DNA of 64,000 bases from Rhodococcus sp. KRD162 (GTDB lineage: Bacteria > Actinomycetota > Actinomycetes > Mycobacteriales > Mycobacteriaceae). The translations under genes and the position numbers were made by a program. This document shows, one piece after another, positions 12,077 to 20,820 of this stretch. Under the pieces are notes generated by a model. That model was not told the DNA's origin and did no database searches. It saw nothing but the letters and a program-made list of their open reading frames with translations. Every line of letters begins with the position of its first letter. Positions within the stretch are counted from its first letter, which is position 1. The DNA lies in NCBI RefSeq assembly GCF_017168335.1, contig NZ_JABFAU010000011.1:436332-500331 (forward strand), given 5' to 3'.

Positions 12077-12856
12077 CTAGACCAGCAGTCGCCACAGTCC
12101 GATCAGTCCGAGCAGGACGATGGCACCGCGTAGGGCCGCCGGCGAAAGCCGGCGGCCGTAGCGGGCCCCGACCGCGCCGCCGATCAGCGATCCCACGGCG
12201 ATGAGCCCGGCCGCCTGCCAGCTGATGTCGTCGAATCGAAAGATCGTATAGGTCACTGCGGCAACGACATTGACCACCAGCGACAGCAGATTCTTGGCGG
12301 CGTTCATGCGCTGCATGGTCTCGGGTAGCAATGCTCCCATCACGCCGATCAGCAGAATTCCCTGCGCGGCAGTGAAATACCCGCCGTAGACGCCCACCAA
12401 GAGGGTGCCCACGGTGATCAGGGCCATCCGGGTGCGGCTCAGGTGGCCCGCGGCCTTACCCGCGGCGTCCGAGCGTCGTTTCGCCCAGGCCTGAATTCTC
12501 GGTTGTGCGACAACGAGAATCAACGCTGCGATGAGCAGTACCGGTACCACTGAGGCGAACACGGTTTCGGGTAAGTGCAGCAACAGCCATGCGCCACCGA
12601 GTGCACCGAAGAACGAGGCAGGCAGTTGCCAGCGCAGTCGGTGCCACTGCCCGCGCAGTTCTCGGCGGTAACCCCAAGTGCCGGAAACGCTTCCCGCGAC
12701 CAGACCGATCGCGTTGGACATCGTGGCCACCACCGGCGGATAGCCGAATGCGACCAGAGTCGGAAACGTGATCAGCGTTCCGGATCCGACGACGGCATTG
12801 ATGGCCCCGGCCCCGAGGCCGGCGAGCAAGATCACGAGAATTTCCGATACCGGCAC
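12077..12856 (-). CDS. TauE/SafE family membrane permease
   Basis: A 259-residue inner-membrane protein with about seven or eight hydrophobic segments. The opening GLGAGAINAVVGSGTLITFP is the characteristic first repeat of the TauE/SafE (sulfite exporter-like) family, echoed around YGGYFTAAQGILL in the second half. The family exports sulfite or sulfo-organic anions; the substrate here is unknown. The GTG at 12856 follows a TAGCCT box by seven bases. It converges with rnj and diverges from the mycothiol-type metal protein. Confidence 0.9.
   Translation of the reverse strand: MPVSEILVILLAGLGAGAINAVVGSGTLITFPTLVAFGYPPVVATMSNAIGLVAGSVSGTWGYRRELRGQWHRLRWQLPASFFGALGGAWLLLHLPETVFASVVPVLLIAALILVVAQPRIQAWAKRRSDAAGKAAGHLSRTRMALITVGTLLVGVYGGYFTAAQGILLIGVMGALLPETMQRMNAAKNLLSLVVNVVAAVTYTIFRFDDISWQAAGLIAVGSLIGGAVGARYGRRLSPAALRGAIVLLGLIGLWRLLV
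12134..12157. terminator. GNRA-capped 10-bp hairpin inside the end of the TauE gene
   Basis: GGCCGCCGGC and its perfect complement flank a GAAA loop, 62 bases past the rnj stop and within the TauE reading frame near its 3' end. It could end or stabilise the rnj transcript; no T-tract follows. Confidence 0.4.
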
Positions 12857-12863
12857 TATTGGG

Positions 12864-12869
12864 AGGCTA
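12864..12869 (-). promoter_or_regulatory. -10 box (TAGCCT) of the TauE-like gene
   Basis: On the minus strand TAGCCT is seven bases before the GTG at 12856, leaderless geometry. Confidence 0.45.
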
Positions 12870-12922
12870 CTCAGACATCGGTGTGCAGCGCCGAGCAGGA
12901 TGCCGTCGGTTCCCGCGCGACG

Positions 12923-12928
12923 TACCGT
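12923..12928 (+). promoter_or_regulatory. -10 box (TACCGT) of the mycothiol-type metal protein gene
   Basis: TACCGT is six bases before the GTG at 12935, leaderless geometry; there is no ribosome-binding sequence between. Confidence 0.5.
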
Positions 12929-12934
12929 GGACCT

Positions 12935-13558
12935 GTGAGCCTCGCCCAGGATGAACGTTCCCAGCTTGTTCGTACCCTTCTCGACGTCGGTCCCGACGCA
13001 CCGACTCTGTGTGGAGAATGGACGGCAGCAGATCTGGCCGCACATCTGGTGGTGCGTGAGCGACGACTCGATGCAGTTCCGGGGATCTTCGTGCCGGCGC
13101 TCGAGGGCTACACCGAACGGGTGCAGCGGTCCGTCGCCGATCGACCGTTCGCGGCGGTTGTCGAGGATGTTCGTACCGGTCCACCGATCTGGTCGCCGTT
13201 CGTTGTGTTGGATCCATTGATCAATCTCGGTGAGATGTTCGTTCACCACGAGGATGTGCGCCGCGCAGGCGCGGGTTGGACCCGACGGACGATGCCGGCG
13301 GCGGTGGAGTCGCGGCTGTGGCCGCAGGTCCGATTGATCGGGCGGGCCGGACATCGCTCTGCACCCGTTCCGGTGCGCGTCCGCACACCCGATGGCCGGA
13401 CAGCCACGTTCAAGGGCGGTGCCGGTGTCGGGGTGACGGTGGAGGGCGAGCCCTCCGAATTGCTTCTCTACGCCTTCGGTCGCGATCAGGTCGACGTCGA
13501 ATACGTGGGTTCGGAGGACGATATCGCTGCGGTGAAGGCGCTCGATCCGAGTTTCTGA
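12935..13558 (+). CDS. TIGR03085-type metal-binding protein (DinB/maleylpyruvate isomerase-like)
   Basis: A 207-residue protein of the actinobacterial DinB-like superfamily, whose members are metal-dependent and often use mycothiol. The helix LCGEWTAADLAAHLVVRERR (about 29-48) and FVHHEDVRRAG carry the histidines expected to bind the metal. The C-terminal part is a small strand-rich domain. Substrate unknown; a thiol transferase or isomerase role is inference from the fold. The GTG start is supported by the TACCGT box six bases upstream. Confidence 0.82.
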   Translation: MSLAQDERSQLVRTLLDVGPDAPTLCGEWTAADLAAHLVVRERRLDAVPGIFVPALEGYTERVQRSVADRPFAAVVEDVRTGPPIWSPFVVLDPLINLGEMFVHHEDVRRAGAGWTRRTMPAAVESRLWPQVRLIGRAGHRSAPVPVRVRTPDGRTATFKGGAGVGVTVEGEPSELLLYAFGRDQVDVEYVGSEDDIAAVKALDPSF

Positions 13559-13615
13559 CACATTCACCTCCGCTGTTACGGGTGTTGCGGATGGTTTCGG
13601 CGGGGCTGTTGCGAC

Positions 13616-13621
13616 TAGCCT
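13616..13621 (+). promoter_or_regulatory. -10 box (TAGCCT) of ftsK
   Basis: TAGCCT ends six bases before the ftsK ATG. The intervening GGAGGC looks like a ribosome site but sits too close to the ATG to work normally, so a leaderless start is plausible. Confidence 0.45.
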
Positions 13622-13627
13622 GGAGGC

Positions 13628-16294
13628 ATGGCAGGAAAGACCAGCACCTCCACCGCCAGGGCCGGATCCACCGGATCCGGCTCTTCGCGCACGTCCGGTA
13701 CCGCACGTAAGTCCGGTTCCGGCCGTACCGCACGGACCGTCACGACGCCGAAGAAGCCGACCGCACCGCGCAATCCGGCGACGGCTCGGGCGAGCGCCAC
13801 GTCGCGCGGCAAGGGACCAGCGAGAGGTGCGGCGTCTCGGCGGCCGGCCACCAAGACGAAGTCCCGCGGTGCGCTCGACGCGATCGGCCGCGGCATCGCG
13901 TCCACCTGGTCCATGGCGGCCAAAGGCGTCGGTGCCACGACCAGAACGGTCGGCAAGGCTGCTGATATCGAGCACGGCCATCGCCGAGACGGGATCGCCC
14001 TCGGCTTGATCGCTGCCAGCGTGGTCCTCGCCGCGAGCGTGTGGTTCAGTGCCGGGGGACCGGTCGGTCGATGGATCGAGATCGGCATCCGCGCCGTCAT
14101 CGGTGAAGCCGGATATGTCGCACCCGTTCTCGGCGTCGGCATCGCCGTGGTGTTGATGCGTTCCGAACCTCGACCCGAGGTGCGACCCCGACTCGTCCTC
14201 GGCTCGATCCTGCTCGCCCTCCCGATCCTGGGCTTGTGGCACATGGCCACCGGTTCGCCCAACGACGCCGCCGGTCGATCCGCAGGAGCGGGCTTCGTCG
14301 GATACGTCGCCGGGGGACCGATCGCCGACGGCCTCACCGTGTGGTTGGCGGTCCCGCTGCTGCTGCTCGCAGGCCTGTTCGGAGTGTTGCTGCTGACCGG
14401 AACCACGGTCCGCGACGTGCCGGACCGCTTGCGGGCGCTGTTCGGCACCGACAGTCGCGGCGACGAATACGAGGACTACGACCCGGCCGACTTCGGGTCC
14501 GAGTTCGCAGACGAGGGCTACGGCGCGTACGACGCCGATTTCGACGCCGACGGATATCCGGTTCACGGCAGCGCCGATCCGTACGACAACTACCCGACCG
14601 AGGAATACATCCCGGTCGCCAAGTCGCCGCGCGCGCGCAAGACCCCGACGCCGGAGGCAGCCACCGAGGTCATCGCGCCCGCCGCCACGCCCACCGCTGC
14701 GCCCGAGCGGCCGAAGCCCAAACCGATCGTCAAAGCCGCCGAACCGAAACCGACGGCCGAGGACGACAAGATCGTCGTCGATCGCGTCGTCGACGGGGAC
14801 TACACACTTCCGTCGTTATCGCTGCTCATCGACGGCGATCCACCCAAAACCCGTAGCCAGGCCAACGATGCCATGATCGAGGCCATCTCCGAGGTGCTCG
14901 ATCAGTTCAAGATCGATGCCGCGGTCACGGGCTTCACCCGAGGACCGACGGTCACCCGTTACGAGGTCGAACTGGGCCCCGGCGTCAAGGTCGAGAAGAT
15001 CACCGCGCTGGCCCGCAACATCGCGTACGCGGTCGCGACCGACAACGTACGTCTGCTCGCCCCGATCCCCGGCAAGTCCGCGGTCGGTATCGAGGTACCG
15101 AACTCGGACCGCGAAATGGTCCGGCTGGCCGATGTGCTCACTGCGCCGTCGACGCGCAAGGATCACCATCCATTGGTGATCGGCCTCGGTAAGGACATCG
15201 AGGGTGACTTCGTCAGTGCCAACCTGTCGAAGATGCCCCACCTGCTGGTGGCCGGATCCACCGGATCGGGCAAGTCGAGTTTCGTGAACTCGATGCTGGT
15301 GTCGTTGCTCGCGCGAGCGACACCGGACGAGGTACGGATGATCCTGATCGACCCGAAGATGGTGGAGTTGACGCCCTACGAGGGCATTCCGCACCTCATC
15401 ACGCCGATCATCACGCAGCCGAAGAAGGCCGCGGCAGCCCTGGCTTGGCTCGTCGAAGAGATGGAGCAGCGCTACCAGGACATGCAGGTCAACAAGGTCA
15501 GGCACATCGACGACTTCAACAAGAAGGTGCGTTCGGGCGAGATCACGGCACCCCTGGGTAGCGAACGCGTCTACCGGCCGTACCCCTACATCCTGGCCAT
15601 CGTGGACGAGTTGGCCGACTTGATGATGACGGCGCCGCGTGACGTCGAGGAAGCGATCGTGCGGATCACCCAGAAGGCGCGCGCGGCTGGCATACACCTG
15701 GTGCTCGCCACGCAGCGTCCCTCGGTGGACGTGGTGACGGGCCTGATCAAGACCAACGTGCCCTCGAGACTGGCCTTCGCCACGTCCTCGCTGACGGACT
15801 CACGCGTCATCCTGGATCAGCCGGGTGCGGAAAAGCTGATCGGTATGGGCGACGCACTGTTCCTGCCGATGGGTGCCGGTAAGCCGACGCGTCTGCAGGG
15901 CGCATTCATCACCGACGAGGAGATCGCCGCCGTCGTCGACTTCGCGAAGAACCAGGCCGAGCCCGAGTACAACGAGACCGTGACCGCGGCAAAGGTCTCG
16001 GACAAGAAGGACGTCGACCCCGATATCGGCGACGACCTCGACGTGTTGCTGCAGGCCGTCGAGCTGGTGGTGACCAGCCAGTTCGGTTCCACCTCGATGC
16101 TGCAGCGCAAACTTCGAGTCGGCTTCGCCAAGGCCGGGCGGTTGATGGACCTGATGGAGAACCGCGGGGTGGTCGGCCCCAGTGAGGGCTCGAAGGCTCG
16201 CGAGGTCCTCATCAAACCGGACGAGCTCGACGGTCTGCTGTGGTCGATCAAGGGCGGCGACCCGGACGAGCAGCCGGCCTCCGACGAGTTCTGA
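13628..16294 (+). CDS. ftsK: DNA translocase FtsK/SpoIIIE
   Basis: An 888-residue septal DNA pump that moves the chromosome terminus at division. After an unusually basic Ser/Thr/Arg/Lys/Ala-rich tail (about 1-85) come four membrane segments (about 120-265), an acidic then Pro/Ala-rich linker, the alpha and beta motor domains with Walker A GSTGSGKS at 543-550 and a [12 protein letters not shown]alker B, and a C-terminal winged-helix gamma domain (from about 800, [22 protein letters not shown]) that reads oriented KOPS-like sequences. It is followed by a strong inverted repeat. Confidence 0.96.
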   Translation: MAGKTSTSTARAGSTGSGSSRTSGTARKSGSGRTARTVTTPKKPTAPRNPATARASATSRGKGPARGAASRRPATKTKSRGALDAIGRGIASTWSMAAKGVGATTRTVGKAADIEHGHRRDGIALGLIAASVVLAASVWFSAGGPVGRWIEIGIRAVIGEAGYVAPVLGVGIAVVLMRSEPRPEVRPRLVLGSILLALPILGLWHMATGSPNDAAGRSAGAGFVGYVAGGPIADGLTVWLAVPLLLLAGLFGVLLLTGTTVRDVPDRLRALFGTDSRGDEYEDYDPADFGSEFADEGYGAYDADFDADGYPVHGSADPYDNYPTEEYIPVAKSPRARKTPTPEAATEVIAPAATPTAAPERPKPKPIVKAAEPKPTAEDDKIVVDRVVDGDYTLPSLSLLIDGDPPKTRSQANDAMIEAISEVLDQFKIDAAVTGFTRGPTVTRYEVELGPGVKVEKITALARNIAYAVATDNVRLLAPIPGKSAVGIEVPNSDREMVRLADVLTAPSTRKDHHPLVIGLGKDIEGDFVSANLSKMPHLLVAGSTGSGKSSFVNSMLVSLLARATPDEVRMILIDPKMVELTPYEGIPHLITPIITQPKKAAAALAWLVEEMEQRYQDMQVNKVRHIDDFNKKVRSGEITAPLGSERVYRPYPYILAIVDELADLMMTAPRDVEEAIVRITQKARAAGIHLVLATQRPSVDVVTGLIKTNVPSRLAFATSSLTDSRVILDQPGAEKLIGMGDALFLPMGAGKPTRLQGAFITDEEIAAVVDFAKNQAEPEYNETVTAAKVSDKKDVDPDIGDDLDVLLQAVELVVTSQFGSTSMLQRKLRVGFAKAGRLMDLMENRGVVGPSEGSKAREVLIKPDELDGLLWSIKGGDPDEQPASDEF

Positions 16295-16308
16295 CGGTCC
16301 ACGTTTTG

Positions 16309-16357
16309 GGTGAATGGACCACTGCGGGCGTGTCGGCCGTGCAGTGGTCCATTCACC
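16309..16357. terminator. 16-bp perfect inverted repeat between convergent ftsK and YciI genes
   Basis: GGTGAATGGACCACTG at 16309-16324 and its exact complement at 16342-16357, separated by 17 bases. The position between converging genes fits a bidirectional terminator, but the loop is long and no T-run follows either arm. Confidence 0.6.
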
Positions 16358-16378
16358 GGAATCGGTCGAGCGGGCCGA

Positions 16379-16663
16379 TCAGGACGTGAACGCGCCCATC
16401 ACGGGAGTCCATTCGTCGAAGGAAGCCGACTCGATCAGGTTCTCCACGGCGAACGGATCCTGAGCGAACAGCGTCTCGACTGTGGCTGCGTCCGGGCCGT
16501 CGACCAGCAGCAACGCGCCGCTACCGTCGGCGTAGGGGCCACTCGACACCAGAGTCTTCTGCTCGAGCAGGTCGGCCAGCCAGGCGCGATGAGCCGCGCG
16601 ATGAGTGTCGCGGCCGTCCGCGGTGGCGGGTGAGTAGACGTAGCTGACGGCGATCAGAGGCAT
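16379..16663 (-). CDS. YciI family protein
   Basis: A 94-residue cytoplasmic protein of the YciI/ferredoxin-like dimeric alpha-beta fold. It shows the family pattern: RAAHRAWLADLLEQ, then SSGPYADGSGALLLVDG, then DPFAVENLIESASFDEW. Relatives carry a conserved His-Asp pair and a few are dehalogenase- or dehydrochlorinase-like, but most have no known role. GGAAGAGAG lies upstream of the ATG on the minus strand. Its short distance to argA (42 bp) suggests it is transcribed from the argA promoter. Confidence 0.85.
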   Translation of the reverse strand: MPLIAVSYVYSPATADGRDTHRAAHRAWLADLLEQKTLVSSGPYADGSGALLLVDGPDAATVETLFAQDPFAVENLIESASFDEWTPVMGAFTS

Positions 16664-16705
16664 GGAACTCTCTTCCGGGATTCGAGGGGTGGTCCACGGA
16701 TTCTG

Positions 16706-17293
16706 TCAGAGTGACAGCAGCATTCGAGTGTTGCCCAGGGTGTTGGGCTTGACGAAGCTCAGGTCGAGGAATTCGGCAACGCCGGTGTCGTAGGACCGGC
16801 ACATTTCGGCGTACACCTCGGCCGTGACGGGCGTGCCATCGATCTCGGCGAATCCGTGTCTGGCGAAGAAATCCACCTCGAAGGTCAGCACGAACACTTT
16901 CTGCAGCGCTAGATCACGCGCGACCTCGATGAGCTTGGCGACGATCACATGCCCGGCCCCGTGCCCTTTCGCGGCCGGATCGACGGCCACCGTGCGTACC
17001 TCGCCCAGATCGGCCCACAACACGTGCAACGCCCCGCAGCCGATGATCTCGCCGTCACGCTCGGCGATCCAGAACTCTTGCACTGCCTCGTACAACGTCA
17101 CGAGATTCTTCTCGAGCAGAATGCGTCCGGCATAGATGTCGATCAAGCGTTTGATCTCGGGAACGTCGGAGGTCTTGGCGCGACGCACGACGACTGTGCT
17201 GTCCGGAGCGGAACTCCGGTCCACGGTGTCGGGACGCACGTCGGATCCGAGATACGCGGTATCGCGACTCGCCCGGTTCGGCCCAGAAGTCAT
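16706..17293 (-). CDS. argA: Amino-acid N-acetyltransferase (glutamate N-acetyltransferase, Rv2747-like)
   Basis: A 195-residue GNAT enzyme closely matching M. tuberculosis Rv2747, which acetylates L-glutamate (and glutamine) for arginine synthesis. Conserved blocks are DIYAGRILLEKNLVTLYE, CGALHVLWADLGEVRTVAV (acetyl-CoA strand), GHGAGHVIVAKL and FFARHGFAEIDGTPVT. The first 30 or so residues are extra compared with Rv2747. The ATG at 17293 follows a TACTGT box by seven bases on the minus strand. It diverges from pgsA. Confidence 0.93.
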   Translation of the reverse strand: MTSGPNRASRDTAYLGSDVRPDTVDRSSAPDSTVVVRRAKTSDVPEIKRLIDIYAGRILLEKNLVTLYEAVQEFWIAERDGEIIGCGALHVLWADLGEVRTVAVDPAAKGHGAGHVIVAKLIEVARDLALQKVFVLTFEVDFFARHGFAEIDGTPVTAEVYAEMCRSYDTGVAEFLDLSFVKPNTLGNTRMLLSL

Positions 17294-17300
17294 GTGGTGA

Positions 17301-17306
17301 ACAGTA
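17301..17306 (-). promoter_or_regulatory. -10 box (TACTGT) of argA
   Basis: On the minus strand TACTGT is seven bases before the argA ATG, leaderless geometry. Confidence 0.5.
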
Positions 17307-17323
17307 GCGAGTACCCCAACCGA

Positions 17324-17329
17324 TAAACT
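17324..17329 (+). promoter_or_regulatory. -10 box (TAAACT) upstream of pgsA
   Basis: TAAACT is six bases before a GTG at 17336 that opens a 33-codon ORF ending inside the pgsA start. This is the only good -10 box in the short argA-pgsA gap. Confidence 0.5.
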
Positions 17330-17335
17330 TTCCGT

Positions 17336-17437
17336 GTGTCGTTCACTGAGCTGGTTACCCGTCTCGGCGGGTCGGTGCTGCGCGAAGGTGAACACACCAC
17401 CGATTGCCATGTGCCGGGCTCGCGGGTTCGACGATGA
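17336..17437 (+). CDS. Possible leaderless 33-residue leader ORF coupled to pgsA
   Basis: GTG-started ORF encoding VSFTELVTRLGGS... and ending in a TGA that overlaps the pgsA ATG (ATGA). A TAAACT -10 box lies six bases before the GTG, the same spacing as at recognised genes in this window. It may be a real small protein or a leader whose translation delivers ribosomes to pgsA, which has no ribosome site of its own. I recognise no family. Overlap and promoter geometry are seen; translation is inference. Confidence 0.45.
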   Translation: MSFTELVTRLGGSVLREGEHTTDCHVPGSRVRR

Positions 17438-18126
17438 CCGAGCCGGTAGCGCCCGATCAGGGCGCCCCCGCGAGCAGCGGCAAGCCCGAACGCGGTACCT
17501 CCGGCAGTCACGGGGGTCCCCGGAGCACGGCATTGCCGCATGGCAATGCCGCCCCGGGCGGATCCGAGGACGTGCCTCTGCTCAACATCGCCAACGTGTT
17601 GACGGTGCTCCGAATCGCACTGGTGCCGGTCTTCCTCGCGGCGTTGTTCGTCGGGGACGGCCACGAGAGCACCTGGCGCCTGGTTGCGACAGCGATCTTC
17701 GCCGGTGCGGCCATCACCGACCGGATCGATGGGCAACTGGCACGCAAGTACGGTCTGGTCACCGATTTCGGGAAGATGGCCGATCCCATCGCAGACAAGG
17801 CGTTGATCGGCGCGGCTCTCGTCGGATTGTCGATGCTGGGGGATCTGTCCTGGTGGGTCACCGTGATCATCGCGGTCCGAGAAATCGGCATCACGCTGGT
17901 GCGGTTCGCAGTACTTCGCCACGGAGTCATCCCAGCCGGCCGGGGCGGGAAGGTGAAGACCCTGGTGCAGACGTTCGCGATCGGGGTGTACCTGTGTCCG
18001 CTGCCGGACGCGTTCGATCCGGTCGCGATCACGCTGATGGTTCTGGCGGTGTTGCTGACCGTCTACACCGGCGTCGACTACGTGGTGCAGGCAGTTCGCT
18101 TGCGTAGAGGCAGGTCCTCACGATGA
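17434..18126 (+). CDS. pgsA: CDP-alcohol phosphatidyltransferase (phosphatidylglycerophosphate synthase type)
   Basis: A 230-residue inner-membrane enzyme that transfers a phosphatidyl group from CDP-diacylglycerol, in this family to glycerol 3-phosphate. The CDP-alcohol signature begins at D99 (DGQLARKYGLVTDFGKMADP) with the spaced aspartates DGx2AR...Gx3Dx3D intact. About five membrane helices follow a 45-residue Pro/Gly/Ser-rich tail. It is the Rv2746c (pgsA3) homologue by position, between argA and clgR. The ATG overlaps the stop of the upstream micro-ORF. Confidence 0.93.
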   Translation: MTEPVAPDQGAPASSGKPERGTSGSHGGPRSTALPHGNAAPGGSEDVPLLNIANVLTVLRIALVPVFLAALFVGDGHESTWRLVATAIFAGAAITDRIDGQLARKYGLVTDFGKMADPIADKALIGAALVGLSMLGDLSWWVTVIIAVREIGITLVRFAVLRHGVIPAGRGGKVKTLVQTFAIGVYLCPLPDAFDPVAITLMVLAVLLTVYTGVDYVVQAVRLRRGRSSR

Positions 18127-18206
18127 GCGCAGTGGCGGGATACAGTCTTCGAAGCCGTGTCGGAGCGGCTTCGGCGCGTGCGGGAGCGAACGGGCATATA
18201 GGGTCG

Positions 18207-18233
18207 GGAACCAATCGGACCGACTGGGACGTT
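18207..18233 (+). promoter_or_regulatory. Sigma-E-type promoter of clgR (GGAAC-N18-CGTT)
   Basis: GGAAC at 18207-18211 and CGTT at 18230-18233, 18 bases apart, match the ECF sigma-E/H consensus known in mycobacteria, where clgR is under SigE. It lies about 90 bp before the clgR ATG. Confidence 0.65.
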
Positions 18234-18325
18234 GGACATCGTGACGGCTCCGGACGAAACGAGATATGAACGTTGTGGTCCCGACGGTTCGGCCGTCGAG
18301 ACCGATACCAACGAGGAGGAGCGAG

Positions 18326-18667
18326 ATGGCGCTGCTATTGCGTGAAGCACTCGGCGACAGTTTGCGGCGAACTCGCGTCGCACAGAGTCGGACCCTGCGT
18401 GAAGTCTCGAACACCGCACGCGTGAGCCTCGGGTACCTCTCGGAGGTGGAACGTGGCCGCAAGGAGGCGTCGAGCGAACTGCTCGCCGCGATCTGCGACG
18501 CGCTTGCGGTCCCGCTCGCGGATGTCATGAGCGATGTCAGCGTGACTCTGTCCGATGCATCCCTCGCCGCTGCACTGGCGGAGGACGCGGCTGTGGCGAC
18601 TCGCATCGACGGCGATACTCGCGTCGTGATTCCCGCACCTGCTGCCAGAGCCCTCGCTGCCGCCTAA
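18326..18667 (+). CDS. clgR: Transcriptional regulator ClgR
   Basis: A 113-residue Xre-type regulator. The helix-turn-helix covers about residues 9-62 (LRREV-like scaffold with [25 protein letters not shown] in shorter parts), followed by an Ala-rich tail ending ALAAA. In mycobacteria and corynebacteria ClgR activates clpP/clpC and the psp operon under envelope stress and is itself degraded by Clp. A strong GAGGAG site precedes the ATG. A sigma-E-type promoter is visible upstream, and pspA and pspM follow, as in M. tuberculosis. Confidence 0.93.
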   Translation: MALLLREALGDSLRRTRVAQSRTLREVSNTARVSLGYLSEVERGRKEASSELLAAICDALAVPLADVMSDVSVTLSDASLAAALAEDAAVATRIDGDTRVVIPAPAARALAAA

Positions 18668-18812
18668 GATCGACGGGTACTCGATTTCGTACTCCTGACC
18701 CAGACCAAGCACCCGACATTCTCAGCACGGACAGGTTCATGTCGGTCACTGCGAGAGCAGTCCGACCCGTACGCGGCCACCGCGGCGCAACAGATGGAGG
18801 CAGGACCACCCC

Positions 18813-19622
18813 ATGGCTAATCCTTTCGTCAAGGCCTGGAAATACATGATGGCGCTCTTCAATTCCAAGATCGACGAGAAGGCCGACCCCAAAGTTCAGA
18901 TTCAGCAGGCCATCGAAGACGCGCAGCGGCAGCACCAGGCTCTGTCCCAGCAGGCCGCCTCCGTCATCGGTAACCAGCGTCAGCTGGAAATGAAGCTGAG
19001 CAGGCAGTTGGACGAGGTCGAGAAGCTCAACGCCAACGCCAGGCAAGCGGTGACGCTGGCCGATCAGGCCACCGCTGCGGGCGACATCGAGAAAGCCACC
19101 CAGTACACCAACGCCGCCGAGGCATTCGCTGCACAGTTGGTGACCGCCGAACAGAGCGTCGAGGACCTGAAAGTTCTGCACGATCAGTCGCTGCAGGCCG
19201 CCACTCAGGCCAAGAAAGCCGTCGAGCAGAACGCGATGGCGCTGCAGTCCAAGGTTGCCGAGCGCACCAAGCTGCTCAGCCAACTCGAGCAGGCGAAGAT
19301 GCAAGAGAAGGTCAGCGAGTCTCTGCGTTCGATGGACAGCACGCTGTCCGCGCCCGGGAACACTCCGAGCTTGGACGCTGTCCGCGACAAGATCGAACGT
19401 CGGTACGCGGACGCTCTCGGATCGGCCGAGCTGGCGCAGAACTCGGTCTCGGGACGCATGCTCGAAGTGCAGCAGGCATCGGTGCAGATGGCCGGGCACA
19501 GTCGACTCGAGCAGATCCGTGCATCGATGTCGGGTGACTCCCTGGCATCGGGCAACTCCGCCGCCAAGCCCTCGATCGCCAAGTCCCCCGACGCAACGCC
19601 CGAGCCTCCGGCACAGGCGTGA
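18813..19622 (+). CDS. pspA: Phage-shock protein A (PspA/IM30)
   Basis: A 269-residue coiled-coil peripheral membrane protein that protects membrane integrity. It begins with the amphipathic segment [19 protein letters not shown], then continuous heptad-like helices (about 25-220) and a Pro/Ala/Ser-rich tail. It is the homologue of mycobacterial Rv2744c (35-kDa antigen). GGAGG lies 14 bases before the ATG. It sits 145 bp after clgR and before pspM; ClgR is known to interact with PspA in mycobacteria, giving feedback. Confidence 0.95.
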   Translation: MANPFVKAWKYMMALFNSKIDEKADPKVQIQQAIEDAQRQHQALSQQAASVIGNQRQLEMKLSRQLDEVEKLNANARQAVTLADQATAAGDIEKATQYTNAAEAFAAQLVTAEQSVEDLKVLHDQSLQAATQAKKAVEQNAMALQSKVAERTKLLSQLEQAKMQEKVSESLRSMDSTLSAPGNTPSLDAVRDKIERRYADALGSAELAQNSVSGRMLEVQQASVQMAGHSRLEQIRASMSGDSLASGNSAAKPSIAKSPDATPEPPAQA

Positions 19623-19664
19623 CCGGTCGAGCGAACGGCTCTGCCGACTGACGTCAGCGCCGAC

Positions 19665-20534
19665 ATGACAGACAGAGAACACGAAACCGGCCGGTCGCGT
19701 AAGCGGCCGGCCGTTTCGCTCGATCGCGAGTCCGTGACTGCAGCAGTTGCGGACTCGGGCGCAGTGGTCCGATCTCTCGCCGAGTCCGCACGCGGAGCGG
19801 GCATGTCCCTCCTCGCCGCGGCCGGACGCCGAAAGGACCCCCGCGCCAAGCATCTGAAGAAGATTCGGCGCGCCAGACGCCGAGGCATCCGGTTCGGTGC
19901 AGCCTCGACCACGTCGGCAGTCGGAACAGCGGGATTGGCGGTGTTGTCCGCCCCGGAGTGGACCTTGTTCGTCGGTGGCGGTTCAGCTGCGGTCATGGCC
20001 GTACCTGCGGTGTTCGCAGTGACCCGCTTGCGCCGTCTTCGATCTCAGCCGGTGCCGGTGGGGATACCGGCCAAACGGATGGCACCGCAGCGCGCATCCG
20101 CCGCCTACGAGTCGATGACGCGGCTGGCTGGAGCAGAGCAGGGGTTCTTCGAGTTGTTGTCGATCCTGTCTCGATCCGAGACCATCGGGGCCGACGAGAT
20201 CGAAGAGATGATCGGTGTCGCCTCCGCTGCGGCTCGAAGTCTCGAGGGTGTCGCCGTCGACATAGCCGCTCTCGAACGCGCAGGCGCGACCAGCGATGTC
20301 ACACGGGAGCATCTGCGCAGCGCAACGGAATCGGCCGCAGCCGATCTCGCCACCGGCGTCGAGCAGTACGAACAGCTCGTTGCGGCGGCCGCTCGCATGA
20401 CCGGACCCGCCGGATTCGCGTCGGCGACGGTCGTGGAATCGCATCGCCGCGAATTGGCGTCGGCCACCGATCGGCTGCAGGGGTGGGCCGAGGCGCTCAC
20501 CGAAATCGACCAGATCCGGGCGCGACACCGCTGA
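19665..20534 (+). CDS. pspM: Phage-shock envelope stress protein PspM (Rv2743c-like)
   Basis: A 289-residue membrane protein homologous by position and layout to Rv2743c, which recruits PspA to the membrane in mycobacteria. It has a basic N-terminus with KHLKKIRRARRRGIR (about 62-76), two hydrophobic segments (about 80-95 and 100-120), and a long Ala-rich helical C-terminal domain, probably cytoplasmic. It is 42 bp after pspA. The third psp gene of M. tuberculosis (Rv2742c, pspN) is not seen; a different small membrane gene follows. Confidence 0.85.
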   Translation: MTDREHETGRSRKRPAVSLDRESVTAAVADSGAVVRSLAESARGAGMSLLAAAGRRKDPRAKHLKKIRRARRRGIRFGAASTTSAVGTAGLAVLSAPEWTLFVGGGSAAVMAVPAVFAVTRLRRLRSQPVPVGIPAKRMAPQRASAAYESMTRLAGAEQGFFELLSILSRSETIGADEIEEMIGVASAAARSLEGVAVDIAALERAGATSDVTREHLRSATESAAADLATGVEQYEQLVAAAARMTGPAGFASATVVESHRRELASATDRLQGWAEALTEIDQIRARHR

Positions 20535-20636
20535 GCCATTTCAGGGTTCACCCCGATGTATTCGCAGCGCCCCGATGCGAGGATCGAGATATGCGGCACG
20601 ACACGGTGCACGTACGACACAGCAGGGAGCTGCGAA

Positions 20637-20810
20637 ATGATCTGGAAAGTACTCGGATTCATCGTTCTGATCTGGATAGCGCTTGCACTATTGGGCGCCA
20701 TCATCAAGGGCGTGTTCTGGCTGGTGGTGGCGGGAGCCGTCGTGTTGGGGCTGGTATGGCTGTACAAGGCGATCTCGTCCTCCGATGATCATTCGTCCCT
20801 GAAGTACTGA
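20637..20810 (+). CDS. Small two-TM membrane protein
   Basis: A 57-residue protein made almost wholly of two hydrophobic segments (about 4-24 and 26-46) and a short hydrophilic end SSSDDHSSLKY. AGGGAG lies 6-7 bases before the ATG. It follows pspM by 102 bp and may share the envelope-stress transcript. No family recognised; a role at the membrane is inference from composition and place. Confidence 0.65.
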   Translation: MIWKVLGFIVLIWIALALLGAIIKGVFWLVVAGAVVLGLVWLYKAISSSDDHSSLKY

Positions 20811-20820
20811 GTCCGCCTCA

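Noticed and set aside
12857..14566. Open frame on the minus strand extending the TauE gene upstream to about 829 codons
   Set aside because: It runs antisense through the mycothiol-type gene and ftsK and has low-complexity Arg/Gly/Ser composition; only the part from 12856 has protein features.
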